The position numbers were made by a program, and so were the translations under genes. A DNA stretch of 64,000 nucleotides from Eledone cirrhosa (taxonomy: Eukaryota > Mollusca > Cephalopoda > Octopoda > Eledonidae). Location of the stretch: contig OZ024743.1 in NCBI GenBank assembly GCA_964016885.1, positions 171,135,333-171,199,332 on the forward strand, read 5' to 3'. Positions 45,580 to 58,170 of the stretch are shown piece after piece; position 1 is the stretch's first letter, and every line of letters begins with the position of its first letter. A model generated the notes under the pieces. It saw only the letters and a list, made by a program, of their open reading frames with translations. It made no database searches and was not told the DNA's origin.

Positions 45580-45835
45580 TTCTCGGTGGTTCGCTGTGTC
45601 CTTGAGCAAGATTCTATTTCACGTTGCTCCAGTCCATTCAATTGGGTAAAAATGAGTTGTACCTGTAATTCAAAGTGCTAGCCTTGCCACATATTATGTT
45701 ATGTTGAATCTCTCTGGGAATTATGTAAAGGGTAGTCATGACTGTGGAATGTGCTGACACTTGTCCGTTAATTTCACGTTGATCAAACAGCCGAAACACT
45801 CCTCGTCAGAATCGACGGTGATCCTACATCTGGCA
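45580..45835 (+). repeat. SINE body relic, cephalopod type
   Basis: GGTTCGCTGTGTCCTTGAGC, then TTTCACGTTGCTCCAGTCCA, GAGTTGTACCTGTAATTCAA, TTGAATCTCTCTGGGAATTA and GTTAATTTCACGTTGATC. I recall this as the conserved body of a tRNA-derived cephalopod SINE. The tRNA-like head is decayed. Confidence 0.65.
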
Positions 45836-46568
<733 letters not shown>

Positions 46569-46962
46569 GTAAGTAAATATTTAAATTATATTTTTTAATT
46601 TATTTTAAAAAATTATTTGATTTTTGCTTGTTCTGCTATCTCAATATTATAGTTCTGGTATGTCAAATTAATACCATTGAACAACCCTGTATCATAGACA
46701 ACCTATATATTTCCAGGGGTACTTAGTACCCGTGGGCATATTAACTTCTTTTAATATTCTCCGTTATGTCGAGAACAAATCTGTTGTTCTATTTAGCTGC
46801 TATTTTTAGTAGTGTAGTAGACAACACGTCTATGTTTACTTCCGCTTTTGCTACGGACTAGTTCATGTACAGGTCAAATTTTGGCCTCACTCGATCTTGT
46901 GCTAGCTAGCAGATGGCAATATATTTTGCCGTTCCTGGGACTTTAGCCCTAGGAAAGGAAAA

Positions 46963-47047
46963 TGGTTCTCTGATGAACTTTACTTTTCCATTAGAAATCC
47001 CATGGATTTCTAATGTTTTGTAAAGGGAAACCGATCGGTAAGAGCAA
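46963..47047 (+). ncRNA. Hammerhead ribozyme motif B1
   Basis: GGTTCT (46964-46969) precedes CTGATGA (46970-46976). Stem II CTTTAC/GTAAAG (46978-46983, 47020-47025) with an A-G mismatch at its base and an inner hairpin CATTAGAAATC/GATTTCTAATG. GAAA 47027-47030, stem III ACC-GATC-GGT, A47040 at the cut, then AGAGC pairing with the 5' strand (one G-U). The layout equals family D. The mismatch at the first pair of stem II may lower activity. Confidence 0.65.
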
Positions 47048-47448
47048 CTTAGAGTAAGTAAATATTTAAATTATATTTTTGAATTTATTTAAAAAAATTG
47101 TTTGATTTTTGCTTGTTCTGCTTATCTCAATATTATAGTTCTGGTATGTCAAATTAATACCATTGAACAACCCTGTATCATAGACAACCTATATATTTCC
47201 AGGGGTACTTAGTACCCGTGGGCATATTAACTTCTTTTAATATTCTCCGTTATGTAGAGAACAAATCTGTTGTTCTATTTAGCTGCTATTTTTAGTAGTG
47301 TAGTAGACAACACGTCTATGTTTACTTCCGCTTTTGCTACGGACTAGTTCATGTACAGGTCAAATTTTGGCCTCACTCGATCTTGTGCTAGCTAGCAGAT
47401 GGCAATATATTTTGCCGTTCCTGGGACTTTAGCCCTAGGAAAGGAAAA

Positions 47449-47533
47449 TGGTTCTCTGATGAACTTTACTTTTCCATTAGAAATCCCATGGCTTTCTAAT
47501 GTTTTGTAAAGGGAAACCGATCGGTAAGAGCAA
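47449..47533 (+). ncRNA. Hammerhead ribozyme motif B2
   Basis: Same as B1, 486 bp downstream: CTGATGA 47456-47462, predicted cut 47526/47527. One base in the inner hairpin differs (GGCTTTC for GGATTTC). Confidence 0.65.
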
Positions 47534-47643
47534 CTTAGAGTAAGTAAATATTTAAATTATATTTTTTAATTTATTTTAAAAAATTGTTTGATTTTTGCTT
47601 GTTCTGCTTATCTCAATATATATATATATATATATATATATTT

Positions 47644-47743
47644 ACGGGGTAACAAATAATAGTTAAATGCAGTCCACTTAGGTAAAGTCCAGTTATGGTA
47701 TTCCAGGTAGTGGACTGCATTTAACTATTATTTGTTACCCCGT
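47644..47743. repeat. 34-bp perfect inverted repeat upstream of the RT gene
   Basis: 47644-47677 is the exact reverse complement of 47710-47743, loop 32 bp. Arms open with ACGGGGTAACAAATAATAG. It sits between the hammerhead array and the ORF and may be the boundary of the element. Confidence 0.85.
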
Positions 47744-47866
47744 ATATTTAGCTCCCACCTGGTCGAGCAACACCATTAACGCACGGCAACAACATGGAGA
47801 AGCACCGTATAGGTATGTCACTGAAAAACATACCTATACCTACAAAAAAAGGACTATACACTGGGC

Positions 47867-50197
47867 ATGATACGACGGACTAATGATTTCATCCGCAGGG
47901 TCCGATGGAAAGCTTACCATTTCGATAAGGGACCGAATACCAACGGAAAGGAATTTTCTAAGGAGAATTACGGGTTTAAATCCTGCAAAAACCCGCCAAA
48001 CAACCCCGCACTCGATGCCTTCGAGCTGGACCTTATGAACATGATAAGTGAAACTAAATTTAAAAAAGGAACAAATCACAACAAATTGCAAAATGACTTA
48101 AATATATTACTAAAAAAACTAAAAGACACTAACGGTATCATAGTAAAAGCAGACAAAACATCAAACGTATACTCTATGGACATTAACACATACAATAGCT
48201 TTATCCAGCGTGAACTACATAAACAATATAAAAAAACAAATGAATCTACACTCACCAGCATTAACATGGAGGGCCTCAAGATAGTTAATAAACTCGGAAT
48301 TCCAGATAGGACCGAACCACTAACCCCGTGCAACCCAACATTTAACCTGAAGCATCACAAAAATAACTTTGAAACTAATCCCACCATTAGATTAATATGC
48401 CCATCCAAGTCAGACATAGGTAAAATTAGCAAGAACATTCTAGATAGGGTAATCGCACAAATAAAGGGTAAACTAGAAATCAATTTATGGGGCAACACTA
48501 ACGAGGCATTTAAATGGTTCAATAAAATACAAAATAGGGAGACGTGTAACTTCATACAATTTGATATAGACGACTACTATGCATCCATATCCCCAGCTAC
48601 CCTAGATAAGGCGCTTATATTTGCCCAAAATAACTCTGATCTTACCCATGATGAAATTGAAATAATAATAGCGGCTAGAAGGACTATCATAAAATTTGAA
48701 AATAGCTACTGGGTAAGAAAGGATAGAATAAATAGCTTCGATATAACAATGGGATCAAATGATTCTGCGCAAATCACAGATATCGTGGGGCTATTCATAG
48801 CACACAACCTACATAAGGAATTTAGTAACCTCCAAGGAGGAATTTATAGGGACGACACGTTACTTATAGCTAGGAACCTAAACAACCAGAGCATGGAAAG
48901 ACTAAGAAAAAATATTAGAATATTCTTTAAAAAACTAGGCCTAAGTATTACCTACGAACTAAACCATAAGAAGGTAAATTTTCTAGATGTGACTCTAAAT
49001 CTAAATACTGGATTAATAGAACCTTTCCACAAAAATAATGAAAATCTTGCTTACATTAGTTACAACTCAAATCACCCCAAATCCATAATTAGATCCATAG
49101 CACGTAGTATATCCCTCCGAATATCCCGCTTATCCTCAAACCTAGAAATCTTTAACGAGCATGCTGACTATTATAATGCAGCATTACGCAGGGCCGGTCA
49201 TAAAGATAAACTGCAGTATATAGTGAATAAGGACAACGTAAACAATCCTAGTAATTACTACTCCAACCGCTCACATAATAATAGAAATAACTTGACTAGA
49301 CATAGGGTTAGACACGTAACACCTGGAGTAAACGGCCAAAACACTAATAACGTAAACCCAAGAAACAATAGAAGAAACAGACAAAGAAAATACCTATGGT
49401 TCAACCCAATATTCAACTCCTCTATAAAAACTAGACTGCCCTCTACATTCTTTAAACTAATAGATAAACACTTCCCTATTTCGCATAGATATCACAAAAT
49501 ACTCAATAGATCGACTATAAAGCTCTCATACTCAACAGCAGCTAACATAGAATCACACATACGCAAGATCAACCACAGAAATATCTCAAGTAAATCAACT
49601 GCACCTATACATAACGTAGCACCAAATTATAAGCACAAACACATCACAACATCACATCCACAAGCGCATACAAACGCGCAGCAGCAAAACCCCATTGGGC
49701 ATATATCACAACCCACTTATAACGGAGTACTAAACAGGAATGTAAAAGCTGCACAAAATAGCGCCTCAAACTGTAACTGTCACCTACCAGATAGGTGCCC
49801 ATTGGCGAACAGATGTCTCGATTCGAGCCTAGTGTACATGTGCACGGTCATCTCGGGTAACTCCACCTGGAATTACATAGGATCCACTGCGGGTTCTTTT
49901 AAAAAAAGATGGTATGTGCACAGACACTCAATGAAAAACCGTGCACTTATGGGTTCCACAACCCTCGCCAAAAAAATATGGGAACTGAAGGACAGCAGCA
50001 CTAACTACAGTATCAACTGGTCGAAATTGTCGGCTGCTAAAACCTATAGTACAGGGATGTCCCACTGCGGGCTATGTCATCTTGAGCTATTGTATATTCT
50101 CAAAAATGTAAAAAGGCTACTTAACAATAAGTTAGAAAGATCTATCTTCTGCAGACATAGAATTGCCACTAAATTCATAAGATTCAAACCTCCGTGA
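47867..50197 (+). CDS. Intact RT plus GIY-YIG endonuclease protein, Penelope-like
   Basis: 776 codons from ATG 47867, no break. N-terminal region with RVRWKAYHFDKGP, ENYGFKSCKNPP and IIVKADKTSNVYSMD. RT: RLICPSKSDIGKISKNILDR, FIQFDIDDYYASIS (about residue 230, motif A), ITMGSNDSAQI, YRDD (327-330, motif C, in place of the common YADD/YVDD) and VNFLDVTLNL. Then a basic, Asn-rich linker (about 470-600). The C-terminus has a Cys-rich knuckle CNCHLPDRCPLANRC (about 633) and a GIY-YIG-type domain: LVYMCTVISG, NYIGSTAGSFKKRW (about 670), HRHSM, and CGLCHLELLYIL. In a live element the RT copies RNA and the nuclease nicks DNA. Which Penelope clade it belongs to I cannot say. Intactness suggests recent activity. 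Confidence 0.8.
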   Translation: MIRRTNDFIRRVRWKAYHFDKGPNTNGKEFSKENYGFKSCKNPPNNPALDAFELDLMNMISETKFKKGTNHNKLQNDLNILLKKLKDTNGIIVKADKTSNVYSMDINTYNSFIQRELHKQYKKTNESTLTSINMEGLKIVNKLGIPDRTEPLTPCNPTFNLKHHKNNFETNPTIRLICPSKSDIGKISKNILDRVIAQIKGKLEINLWGNTNEAFKWFNKIQNRETCNFIQFDIDDYYASISPATLDKALIFAQNNSDLTHDEIEIIIAARRTIIKFENSYWVRKDRINSFDITMGSNDSAQITDIVGLFIAHNLHKEFSNLQGGIYRDDTLLIARNLNNQSMERLRKNIRIFFKKLGLSITYELNHKKVNFLDVTLNLNTGLIEPFHKNNENLAYISYNSNHPKSIIRSIARSISLRISRLSSNLEIFNEHADYYNAALRRAGHKDKLQYIVNKDNVNNPSNYYSNRSHNNRNNLTRHRVRHVTPGVNGQNTNNVNPRNNRRNRQRKYLWFNPIFNSSIKTRLPSTFFKLIDKHFPISHRYHKILNRSTIKLSYSTAANIESHIRKINHRNISSKSTAPIHNVAPNYKHKHITTSHPQAHTNAQQQNPIGHISQPTYNGVLNRNVKAAQNSASNCNCHLPDRCPLANRCLDSSLVYMCTVISGNSTWNYIGSTAGSFKKRWYVHRHSMKNRALMGSTTLAKKIWELKDSSTNYSINWSKLSAAKTYSTGMSHCGLCHLELLYILKNVKRLLNNKLERSIFCRHRIATKFIRFKPP

Positions 50198-51195
<998 letters not shown>

Positions 51196-51198
<3 letters not shown>

Positions 51199-51892
51199 AG
51201 TATGCATGTATACGTACATACATATATGTATACAGACGTACAGTAGCATGCACATATATATATATATATACATATATATATACATATGCATACAGGTACA
51301 CATACATATATGCACGTATCAGTTTAACGGCGCTAACGTCGCTTTGTTCGTTTGTAAACAAACTGAACAGCCTGAATTTATGCCATACGGTGTTAAGGCA
51401 ACCACGTCACCTTTTTGTTCAACACTGACACAGGAACGATGTACTAGTTTCAAGCTTGTTAGCTATCATCAGCACCGTTTACCCATCTGCCAGATAGTTG
51501 AACGTTCGAAAGTATATACTTTCCTTATGAAAATTAACGGCTGAGCAGCCTAATTTGCATATTGAGTGAGTTAAATCGGTCAGGCATACCGAAAACGATA
51601 AATTGAAACAAAATGAAAACGAAATTTCATTTCTCACTCTTAGTATGGCACTTACTTAAATGTAAGTATGCATGTATACGTACATACATATATGTATACA
51701 GACGTACAGTAGCATGCACATATATATATATACATATATATATACATATGCATACAGGTACACATACATATATGCACGTATCAGTTTAGCGGCGCTAACG
51801 TCGCTTTGTTCGTTTGTAAACAAACTGAACAGCCTGAATTTATGCCATACGGTGTTAAGGCAACCACGTCACCTTTTTGTTCAACACTGACA
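51196..51892 (-). repeat. Tandem hammerhead repeat, family A' (about 463-bp unit, 1.5 copies)
   Basis: GTAAGTATGCATGTATACG starts at 51196 and again near 51661; CAGTTTA-CGGCGCTAACG points are 462 bp apart. The units share motifs with family A, for example ACTAGTTTC, TTTACCCATC, GAAAATTA and an AAACGATAAA block. The second unit stops at 51892, 11 bp short of its hammerhead cut region, and joins the Dong-like copy. Confidence 0.8.
51435..51479 (-). ncRNA. Hammerhead ribozyme motif A'
   Basis: Minus strand: AACGGTG, CTGATGA (51472-51466), stem II AGCT-AACA-AGCT with a T-T mismatch at its base, GAAA, 2-bp stem III (AC-TA-GT), A at the cut site, then CATCGTT, which pairs with AACGGTG over 7 positions including one G-U. 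The covariation in stem I and II against family A (different bases, same pairing) supports a real structure. Confidence 0.75.
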
Positions 51893-54796
51893 ACAAAGAT
51901 ACGGCCATTGAGGAAATGAATGCTGACGGGCTAGGACAAGATTTGGTTGATATCCTAAACTTAATGGTAGATGAAATGAATAATGATAGTGGGAAACCTA
52001 TGAACCTAAGATTTGTAGACAGGAAAAAGTTAAAAGAAACAACAGCTAAGGTAAACAAAGTTATCCCATACCTTGAGGCGAGGAACCTTCACCAGTGAAA
52101 CAATATCCTCAAAGCAACAGCAAATGCGGTGAGGAAATTACTTGGCATAAAAGAGAGAGGAAACAACAAACAAGAAAGATCAGAAACTTGGTGGAAGAAA
52201 CGACTGAATGGTCAAATCAGGGAAATGAGAAATGACATGGGAAAGCTTGAGTCCCTGCTGAATGGGACACTAAAAAACAGACACTAAAAATAGACTGGAA
52301 ATAAAGTACAAAACTAGAAGGAAAAGGCTAAATATTATCATAGAGGAACTGAAGCAACGCATTGTAGCAAAGAGTGCAAAAATTAGGCGATACGAGAGCA
52401 GAGTCAGTCAGTATAGACAGAACCGCATGTTTGACAACAACCAGAAGATGTTGTTGGACAGCTTGAAGGGAAAGAAAGAGGCAACGACTTGATCCCTGAG
52501 GCGGAACAAACTAAGACATTCTGGTGAGGAATATGGGAGCAGGATGTTAAACATAATGACCAGGCAGTGTGGATTGAGCCAGTACAAAATGAGATTAGTG
52601 AACAGGCACACCAACAAAATGATTTGAGTATCACAGTTGAAACTCTTAAGGTGCAGGCCAAAAAACTAACCAACTGGAAATCACCAGGCCCAGAAGGTGT
52701 GCAGGGGTATTGGATTAAAAATGTAACATCCCTCCACCCGAAACTGACAAACATGTTCAATGACTGCTTGATGTCAGGTTAGGTACCAGAGTGGTTGACA
52801 AAAGGTACCACAGTTCTGGTAATGAAAGACCGAATCAAGGGTAATGATGTTACCAAATATAGACCTATCACATGTCTGTCCGTAATGTGGAAACTGTTGA
52901 CAAACATTGTGTCTGAGGAAATCTACCATCACCTCCACACAAACAACTTGTTACTGGACGAACAGAAAGGATGCCGAAAGAAGTCCCGTGGTACAAAGAA
53001 CCAGTTACTTATTGATAAGATGGTAATGAGGAATTGCAAGAGGAGACACACTGGTCTTTCCATAGGATGGATAGACTACAAAAAAGGCGTTTGACATGGT
53101 GCCTCATTCTTGGATCACCAAAAGCCTAGAGATCTTCAAGGTGTCAGATAACATCATACAGTTGTTGAGCAAAAGTATGAAGTCCTGGAAAACAGAGTTA
53201 ACATCAGCTGGAGAATCCTTGGGAGGCGTGAAGATCAAGAGAGGTATCTTCCAGGGAGATAGTCTGTCCCCTCTGTTGTTTGTCCTTGCCCTGATTCCCC
53301 TGACCATTATACTGCGAAAAGTGAGAGCAGGATACAAGTTGGGAAAGGGAGAGCTTACCATTAATCACCTCTTCATGGACGATCTTAAGCTCTTCGGGAA
53401 GAGTGAGAAGGAGTTGGATGTGCTTGTTGACACTGTCCGTATTTTCAGCAATGATATATGTATGCAATTTGGTATTAGTAAGTGTGGAGTCCTTGTGATG
53501 AGGGGTAAATTGAGCAGAATTAACGGAATCCAGGTATCAACAGGTGACATGATAAAGGAAATTGATGCTGAAGAGGGATACAAATATTTAGGTGTTCTGG
53601 AGGCTGGTGACATCAAGAACAAAAAGATGAAGGAATTGATAAGATCTGAATACATTCGGAGAGTAAGGAGCGTACTAAAATCACATCTGAACAGTAGGAA
53701 TGCCATAAGTGCAGTAAATTCCCGAGCTGTGTCTATTATTATGTACAGTGCGGGAATTCTGAGATGGAATGTTGCTGAACAAAAAGAAATGGACAGGAAG
53801 ACTAGGAAGCTATTGACTATCTACAACATGTTCCACAAGAGGAGTGATGTCGATAGACTCTATTTAAGGAGATCTGAAGGTGGAAGAGGTCTTATCAGCA
53901 TAGAGGACTGTGTTCAGATGGAGAAAAACAACCTACACAAATACGTGACCGAGACTAAGGAGCCAATGCTCAGAATTGTACTGAAAGAGAGGACAATAGA
54001 CTAGGCGATGTCCAAGAAGGAAATAACAACAAGGAGAAAGAGCAACCTTCATGAAAAATCCCTTCATAGTACCTTCTTTAAGAAAACGGAATTCAGAGAT
54101 CCACAGACACGGAACTGGTTGAGAAAAGGAGACCTTAAAAAGGCTACAGAGGGAATGCTAATGGCTGCGCAAGAGCAGGCCCTCAAAACGAAGTGGCTGA
54201 AACACCATATTTACAAGGAGGAGGCTAGCTCACTGTGCAGGATCTGTGGAGAGAGAGAGGAGACTGTGGCTCACATTGTATCCGAGTGTAAACACCTAGC
54301 CCAGACTCACTATAAGGGCTGGAGACATGATGTGATGGGTAGGGTGATCCACTGGCACCTATGCAAAGTAAACAATTTACCACATTCTGAGAAGTGGTAT
54401 GAGCATAAGCCAGAGTCGGTGATAGAAAACGATCAGGTGAAGGTGCTATGGGATTTTAGGATACAGATGGACAAGAAACTGGAACACAATAGACCTGACC
54501 TGGTGGTTTTTGACAAGGAAAATAGATCGTGCCTGATTGTGGATGTGGCCTGCCCATTCGATACGAGAGTGCCAGAGAAGGAGAGGGAGAAAATTAACCG
54601 ATACCAGGACTTAAAGTGGGGGGTAAAAAGGATTTGGAACTGCCATGAGTTCAAAGCGGTCCCGATTGTCATAGGCGCACAAACAGTTTCCAGGGATGGT
54701 TAAAGAAAATTGGCCCCGCCCTGCTTTTTGGAACGCTTCAAAAGACATGCTTGCTGGGAACAGCAAGAACCCTCCGATACCTCCTGAATATCTGAG
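51893..54796 (+). pseudogene. R4/Dong-type LINE, second family, broken copy B
   Basis: 5'-truncated. Frames in order: 51877-52098, 52567-52782, 52795-53094, 53096-54004, 54008-54703. Blocks: KSAKIRRYESRVSQYRQNRM, YRPITCLSVMWKLL, GWIDYKK (an extra A at about 53085 breaks KAFD), FQGDSLSPLLF, LFMDDLKLF (one codon lost before FMDD), CRICGEREETVAHIVSEC (CCHC knuckle), RPDLVVFD, VDVACPFDTR (endonuclease). Stops include GAG to TAG at about 52780 and TAG at 54002. Near-identical to copy C. Confidence 0.85.
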
Positions 54797-54890
54797 GCTG
54801 CAGGTAGTGGCTTGATATTCATTTCAACAAACTTTCCAGTTAACTAACATCAATGACTGAGACTCAACGAATAATAATAATAATAATGCT
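54797..54890 (+). repeat. LINE 3' UTR and (TAA)n tail shared by two LINEs
   Basis: The 3' UTR of copy B ends in (TAA)n at 54873-54887. The TX1-like LINE on the minus strand ends on the same tract from the other side. Confidence 0.8.
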
Positions 54891-55079
54891 TTCTTTATTA
54901 ACGACTGTAAAAGAAACAGAGGATCTAACAAAAACAGAGGATGTAACAAAAAGATACAATGAAAAATTCCCCAATAGGGGGGACACTTCCGAGGGACATT
55001 CAAGGAGAAAGCCCATTAAAAAAAAAGTCACGGTGACCCTGACCACCAGGGCAAGTGCCCTTTCCCAGTTTTCCACCTT

Positions 55080-57010
55080 CAATTTACAGGCACATACTCA
55101 GAGTAGGCCCATTTACACAGGCCATTTTTGCCTCTCTCACCCATCTTTCAACAAAATGTTGGGAAGGGAACACTTCTCTCTCTACCCTAATTTTCCTTTT
55201 TAAATGAAATTTGAAAAAGTTAATCAGGGCATCACTGAAGAGGCAAGTGCTCGTCTTCAGCCCTTTCAAAGGCGTCCACCATACTATCTCTTTTGCCATG
55301 GCCACCAGACAGATAAAAATTGCCCGCATTCCCGGCTAAAGGAAGAGAGCGGGGAAATCCTCACGTTGGACTCAGCTGATAGCTGGATCCGTCCTATACG
55401 CGACAGCAGGTGTTCGACATAAACCCACAAGCCAGCAACGCGCGTTGATTTTCATCGACACCTAGAGTTTCCCCAAGTACGTCGTCGCTCTTCCCCTCCA
55501 CTAATCCTCTATAGAAAGCCAAAGTGGAGTTTCCACCGATCACATTGCCCGATTGGTCGAGGGCTGTGAGCGCCTGAAGATATTCCAGTCTCCAAGCGCT
55601 CCCTCTCGGTCTTCGCTTGACCCAGGACTGCAGCCCGTCAAGGAGACGAGCTGGGGAAAGACGCGTCTAGCAAACTGCGACCACACCTGATCACCGTCGA
55701 GAAAGAAGGTGGAGATGCCGTAGCCTGAGCGTGTGTCTGCGCATCATCAGCCACGGCATGCCCAGATCTCCACGTAGCGGGTGTTGACAGCAGATGGACC
55801 GCCTGACCATCGGAGCGCGTCCCTTCCTCAAAAAGTGAAAGACCAAACGCTCCAGCGCAGTCAGGCGAGGCTTAGGACAAAGCACAACGGTCAGGCGGTA
55901 GTAGATAACGGACGCGATGTACGCGTTAGGTACCTCCGCTCGACCTTTCAAGTATAGCTTCCTCTCAGCCCATTTCTGGGTGAGAGAAACCACCCTTCTC
56001 GTCACCTCGTCCCAGTTTTTATCCGTCTGGTGGTCCGGACCGAAATAGACCACTAGCAATTTAACTGGTCTGTCCGTCCAGCGCCCGACGACGCTGTTGG
56101 ACGGCATGGACCTGTCTCTCCAGGTGCCGAGCTGCAGGCCCACCGACCTTTCCTGGTTGATCATTGCTCCTGTCCCCGCTTCGTATTCTCTTAGTGTAGT
56201 GCCGATCGCCTCGATGTGTTTGGCGTTCGGCACCACTACGGTGACATCGTCCGCATATGGTGACATGGATCTTCCGCATCCTAGTTCGCGCGGGACCCCA
56301 CTCAACGTCTCCAGTTTGTGCAGTAATGGCTCTAGAGTCAATACGTACAAGAGGGACGACAGGGGACATCCTTGGCGGACCGAGCACATGATGTTGAACG
56401 GTTCCGAAAGGTGACCGTTCACTCTCACCACAGAGCAGATGTCGCTGTGCATGGCAGTGATCCAGCCTCTGAAGACGGGCCCAAAGCCAGCCACTCTCAG
56501 GACTGCCGCCAGATAACGATGGTCGACCCCATTGAAAGTTTTCGACTGATCTAAATTGATCTAGGACTCACCCGTACTACGTTGCCTAGCTACCCTCCCC
56601 ACGATGTATCGCATGAGGTGGAGGTTGTCGTGGATGGATCTGTCGGGAATGGTGTATGTCTGCGCCTCTCCCACCAAGGGCCAATTTCGCCGCAAGTACG
56701 TCGGTCGCGATGCCTTTGCTAAGCGCCTCGTCTAATATTCTAACTAGTTCTTCCTCTGCTCTATTTTTCTCTATTACTAAAGCCTTACTAAACCTAATGG
56801 ACTCTATTCTAATCGCTCTTTTCAGAGCAAACCACCACTTGTTGTTGATAATGGCCCCCGTCAATGCCCGCTTAACTAGTTCGCTAATCCGGTCTCTGTA
56901 GGCCTTGCGCGCTGGTAACCACGCATTTAGCTTCCAGTAGCCGGGTCCTCGTCTATGAAGCCTATCTAAGTCAAGCACACAGATCACGAATTTGTGGTCC
57001 TATTCTGGGT
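55080..57010 (-). pseudogene. TX1-like ORF2: RT and C-terminal region
   Basis: Linker in 56586-56987 (GPGYWKLNAWLPARKAYRDR, NNKWWFALKRAIRIESIRFS). RT in 55691-56494: GWITAMHSDICSVVRVNGHL, VRQGCPLSSLLYVLTLEPLL, PYADDVTVVVPNAKH, VKLLVVYFGPD, YLKGRAEVPNAYI, APMVRRSICCQHPLRGDLGM. Motif A (the KxFD block near 56550) is frameshifted. The C-terminal part down to 55084 includes FICLVAMAKEIVWWT and FKFHLKRKIRVE. Several stops. Confidence 0.85.
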
Positions 57011-57094
57011 GAGGTCATGTTGAAATGGAGTGGAAAAGATGAGAAAGACCGCTTACCTTACTTCTCGTAGAGGAAGGATGGTTTCTCCATCCTA

Positions 57095-58170
57095 TTAACT
57101 GCTTGTGGCCTCCCCCCGAAGGATTTCCTTATAAATCCTCCTGGAGATTGCTTGTCGGAAGGCTCCGATGTCCTTGGGGAAATTTTGTTTTAGTGTCGTG
57201 TACGTTTTCTGTGTGATGCGAGTGATTTGTATGTGTGGAGGTGGTGTGAATTTTTGGGGTGTTGTGTAGTCTTTTTCTGTGATGCTGGTGTTGTGTTGGA
57301 TGTAGTGTAATAATTGCTTGTTGTTCAAATTTAATGCTGTGTAGTGTGTATCGTTTTGGTTGTTTTTTTTTGTTGTTTTGTTTTGTTATGGGTTTACTCC
57401 TGTTGCGCTTTTTGGTGACTTTTGTGGTGTTGGTGATGGTGGTGTTGGGGTTAATGATGGTGATGGTGTTGGTGTTTGTGGTGATGGGGTTGGTGATGCT
57501 GGTGTGGATGGTGGCATAGCTGTCCTAACTTTTTTCTTTGTTAGTTTATTTGTTCCCTCCTGTATTCTGTTTTTGGAGGGGGAAGGAAGAGGATATATTT
57601 CTTTTTTTGGTTCTTTTTTCCTGATACAGTTTCCCACTCCCCGTCGTCACAGTCTGTCTGCAGTTGCGATAGGTCGGGGAGTGGAAAATCCTCCACAGGC
57701 ATTGGTTTTGGTTGTGGCGTGGTGGATGGTGGAGGCGCTAGTGCTAGTTCTGGCGCAGTGGGTGGCGGTGGTGTTGGTTTTGCTAATGTTGCTGGGGTTG
57801 TTGCTGCTACAGTTGCTTCTGTTGTTGCTGCCATTTCTGCTGCTGGTGGTGTTGATGGTTGTGTCACTGGGGTGGGTAAGAGAGGTAGCTTCAACTTTTT
57901 AGCCTGAGTGCAGAAAGCTTTTAGGTGGTTTCCTTCACCATAAACGACACACTTAGGCCTTCTACCCTCAACGATTACGGTGAGGGGGTGGGGGAGGCTG
58001 ACCCTGTACCCATCTTCTTTTACCATTCTCTTGGCTTCATTTAATTCATCCTGACTTACCGCGATTGATTCGCTTTTCTTGGCTGTTTTGGCAAACGACA
58101 CATTTTGCTTTGCGATGGTATTGATGTTTTTATTCTCATTGTTGTTTGGATCAGAAATATTATAGTCAAA
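57095..58170 (-). pseudogene. TX1-like ORF1 (gag-like), broken
   Basis: The longest frame (57541-58269) reads NVSFAKTAKKSESIAVSQDE, DGYRVSLPHPLTVIVEG, then CVVYGEGNHLKAFC, a CCHC knuckle whose second Cys is Tyr. A Pro/Ala/Thr-rich linker and DCDDGEWETVSGKKNQ follow; a frameshift leads to the basic C-terminus in 57386-57637 and 57095-57328 (FPKDIGAFRQAISRRIYKEI). ORF1 would bind element RNA. Confidence 0.7.

Larger units (their letters stand above)
46569..47623 (+). repeat. Tandem 486-bp hammerhead repeat array, family B (2.2 units)
   Basis: GTAAGTAAATATTTAAATTA starts units at 46569, 47054 and 47540 (period 485-486). The units are almost identical. The third stops at about 47623 in (TA)n, at the same unit position where family D stops. 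Each full unit has one hammerhead. The array ends about 240 bp before the start of the RT/GIY-YIG gene at 47867, in the same direction, where a pseudo-LTR of a Penelope-like element would lie. Confidence 0.85.

Noticed and set aside
47867..50197. Host telomerase or other cellular RT
   Set aside because: The GIY-YIG C-terminus and the overall RT blocks are those of a mobile element, and no introns are evident.
55739..55760. TCATCAG (CTGATGA on the minus strand)
   Set aside because: Lies in the coding region of the TX1-like LINE, with no GAAA or pairing stems in range.
57360..57907. Plus-strand frames of 180 and 62 codons rich in V, G and L
   Set aside because: Antisense of the Pro/Ala/Thr-rich linker of the TX1-like ORF1 on the minus strand.
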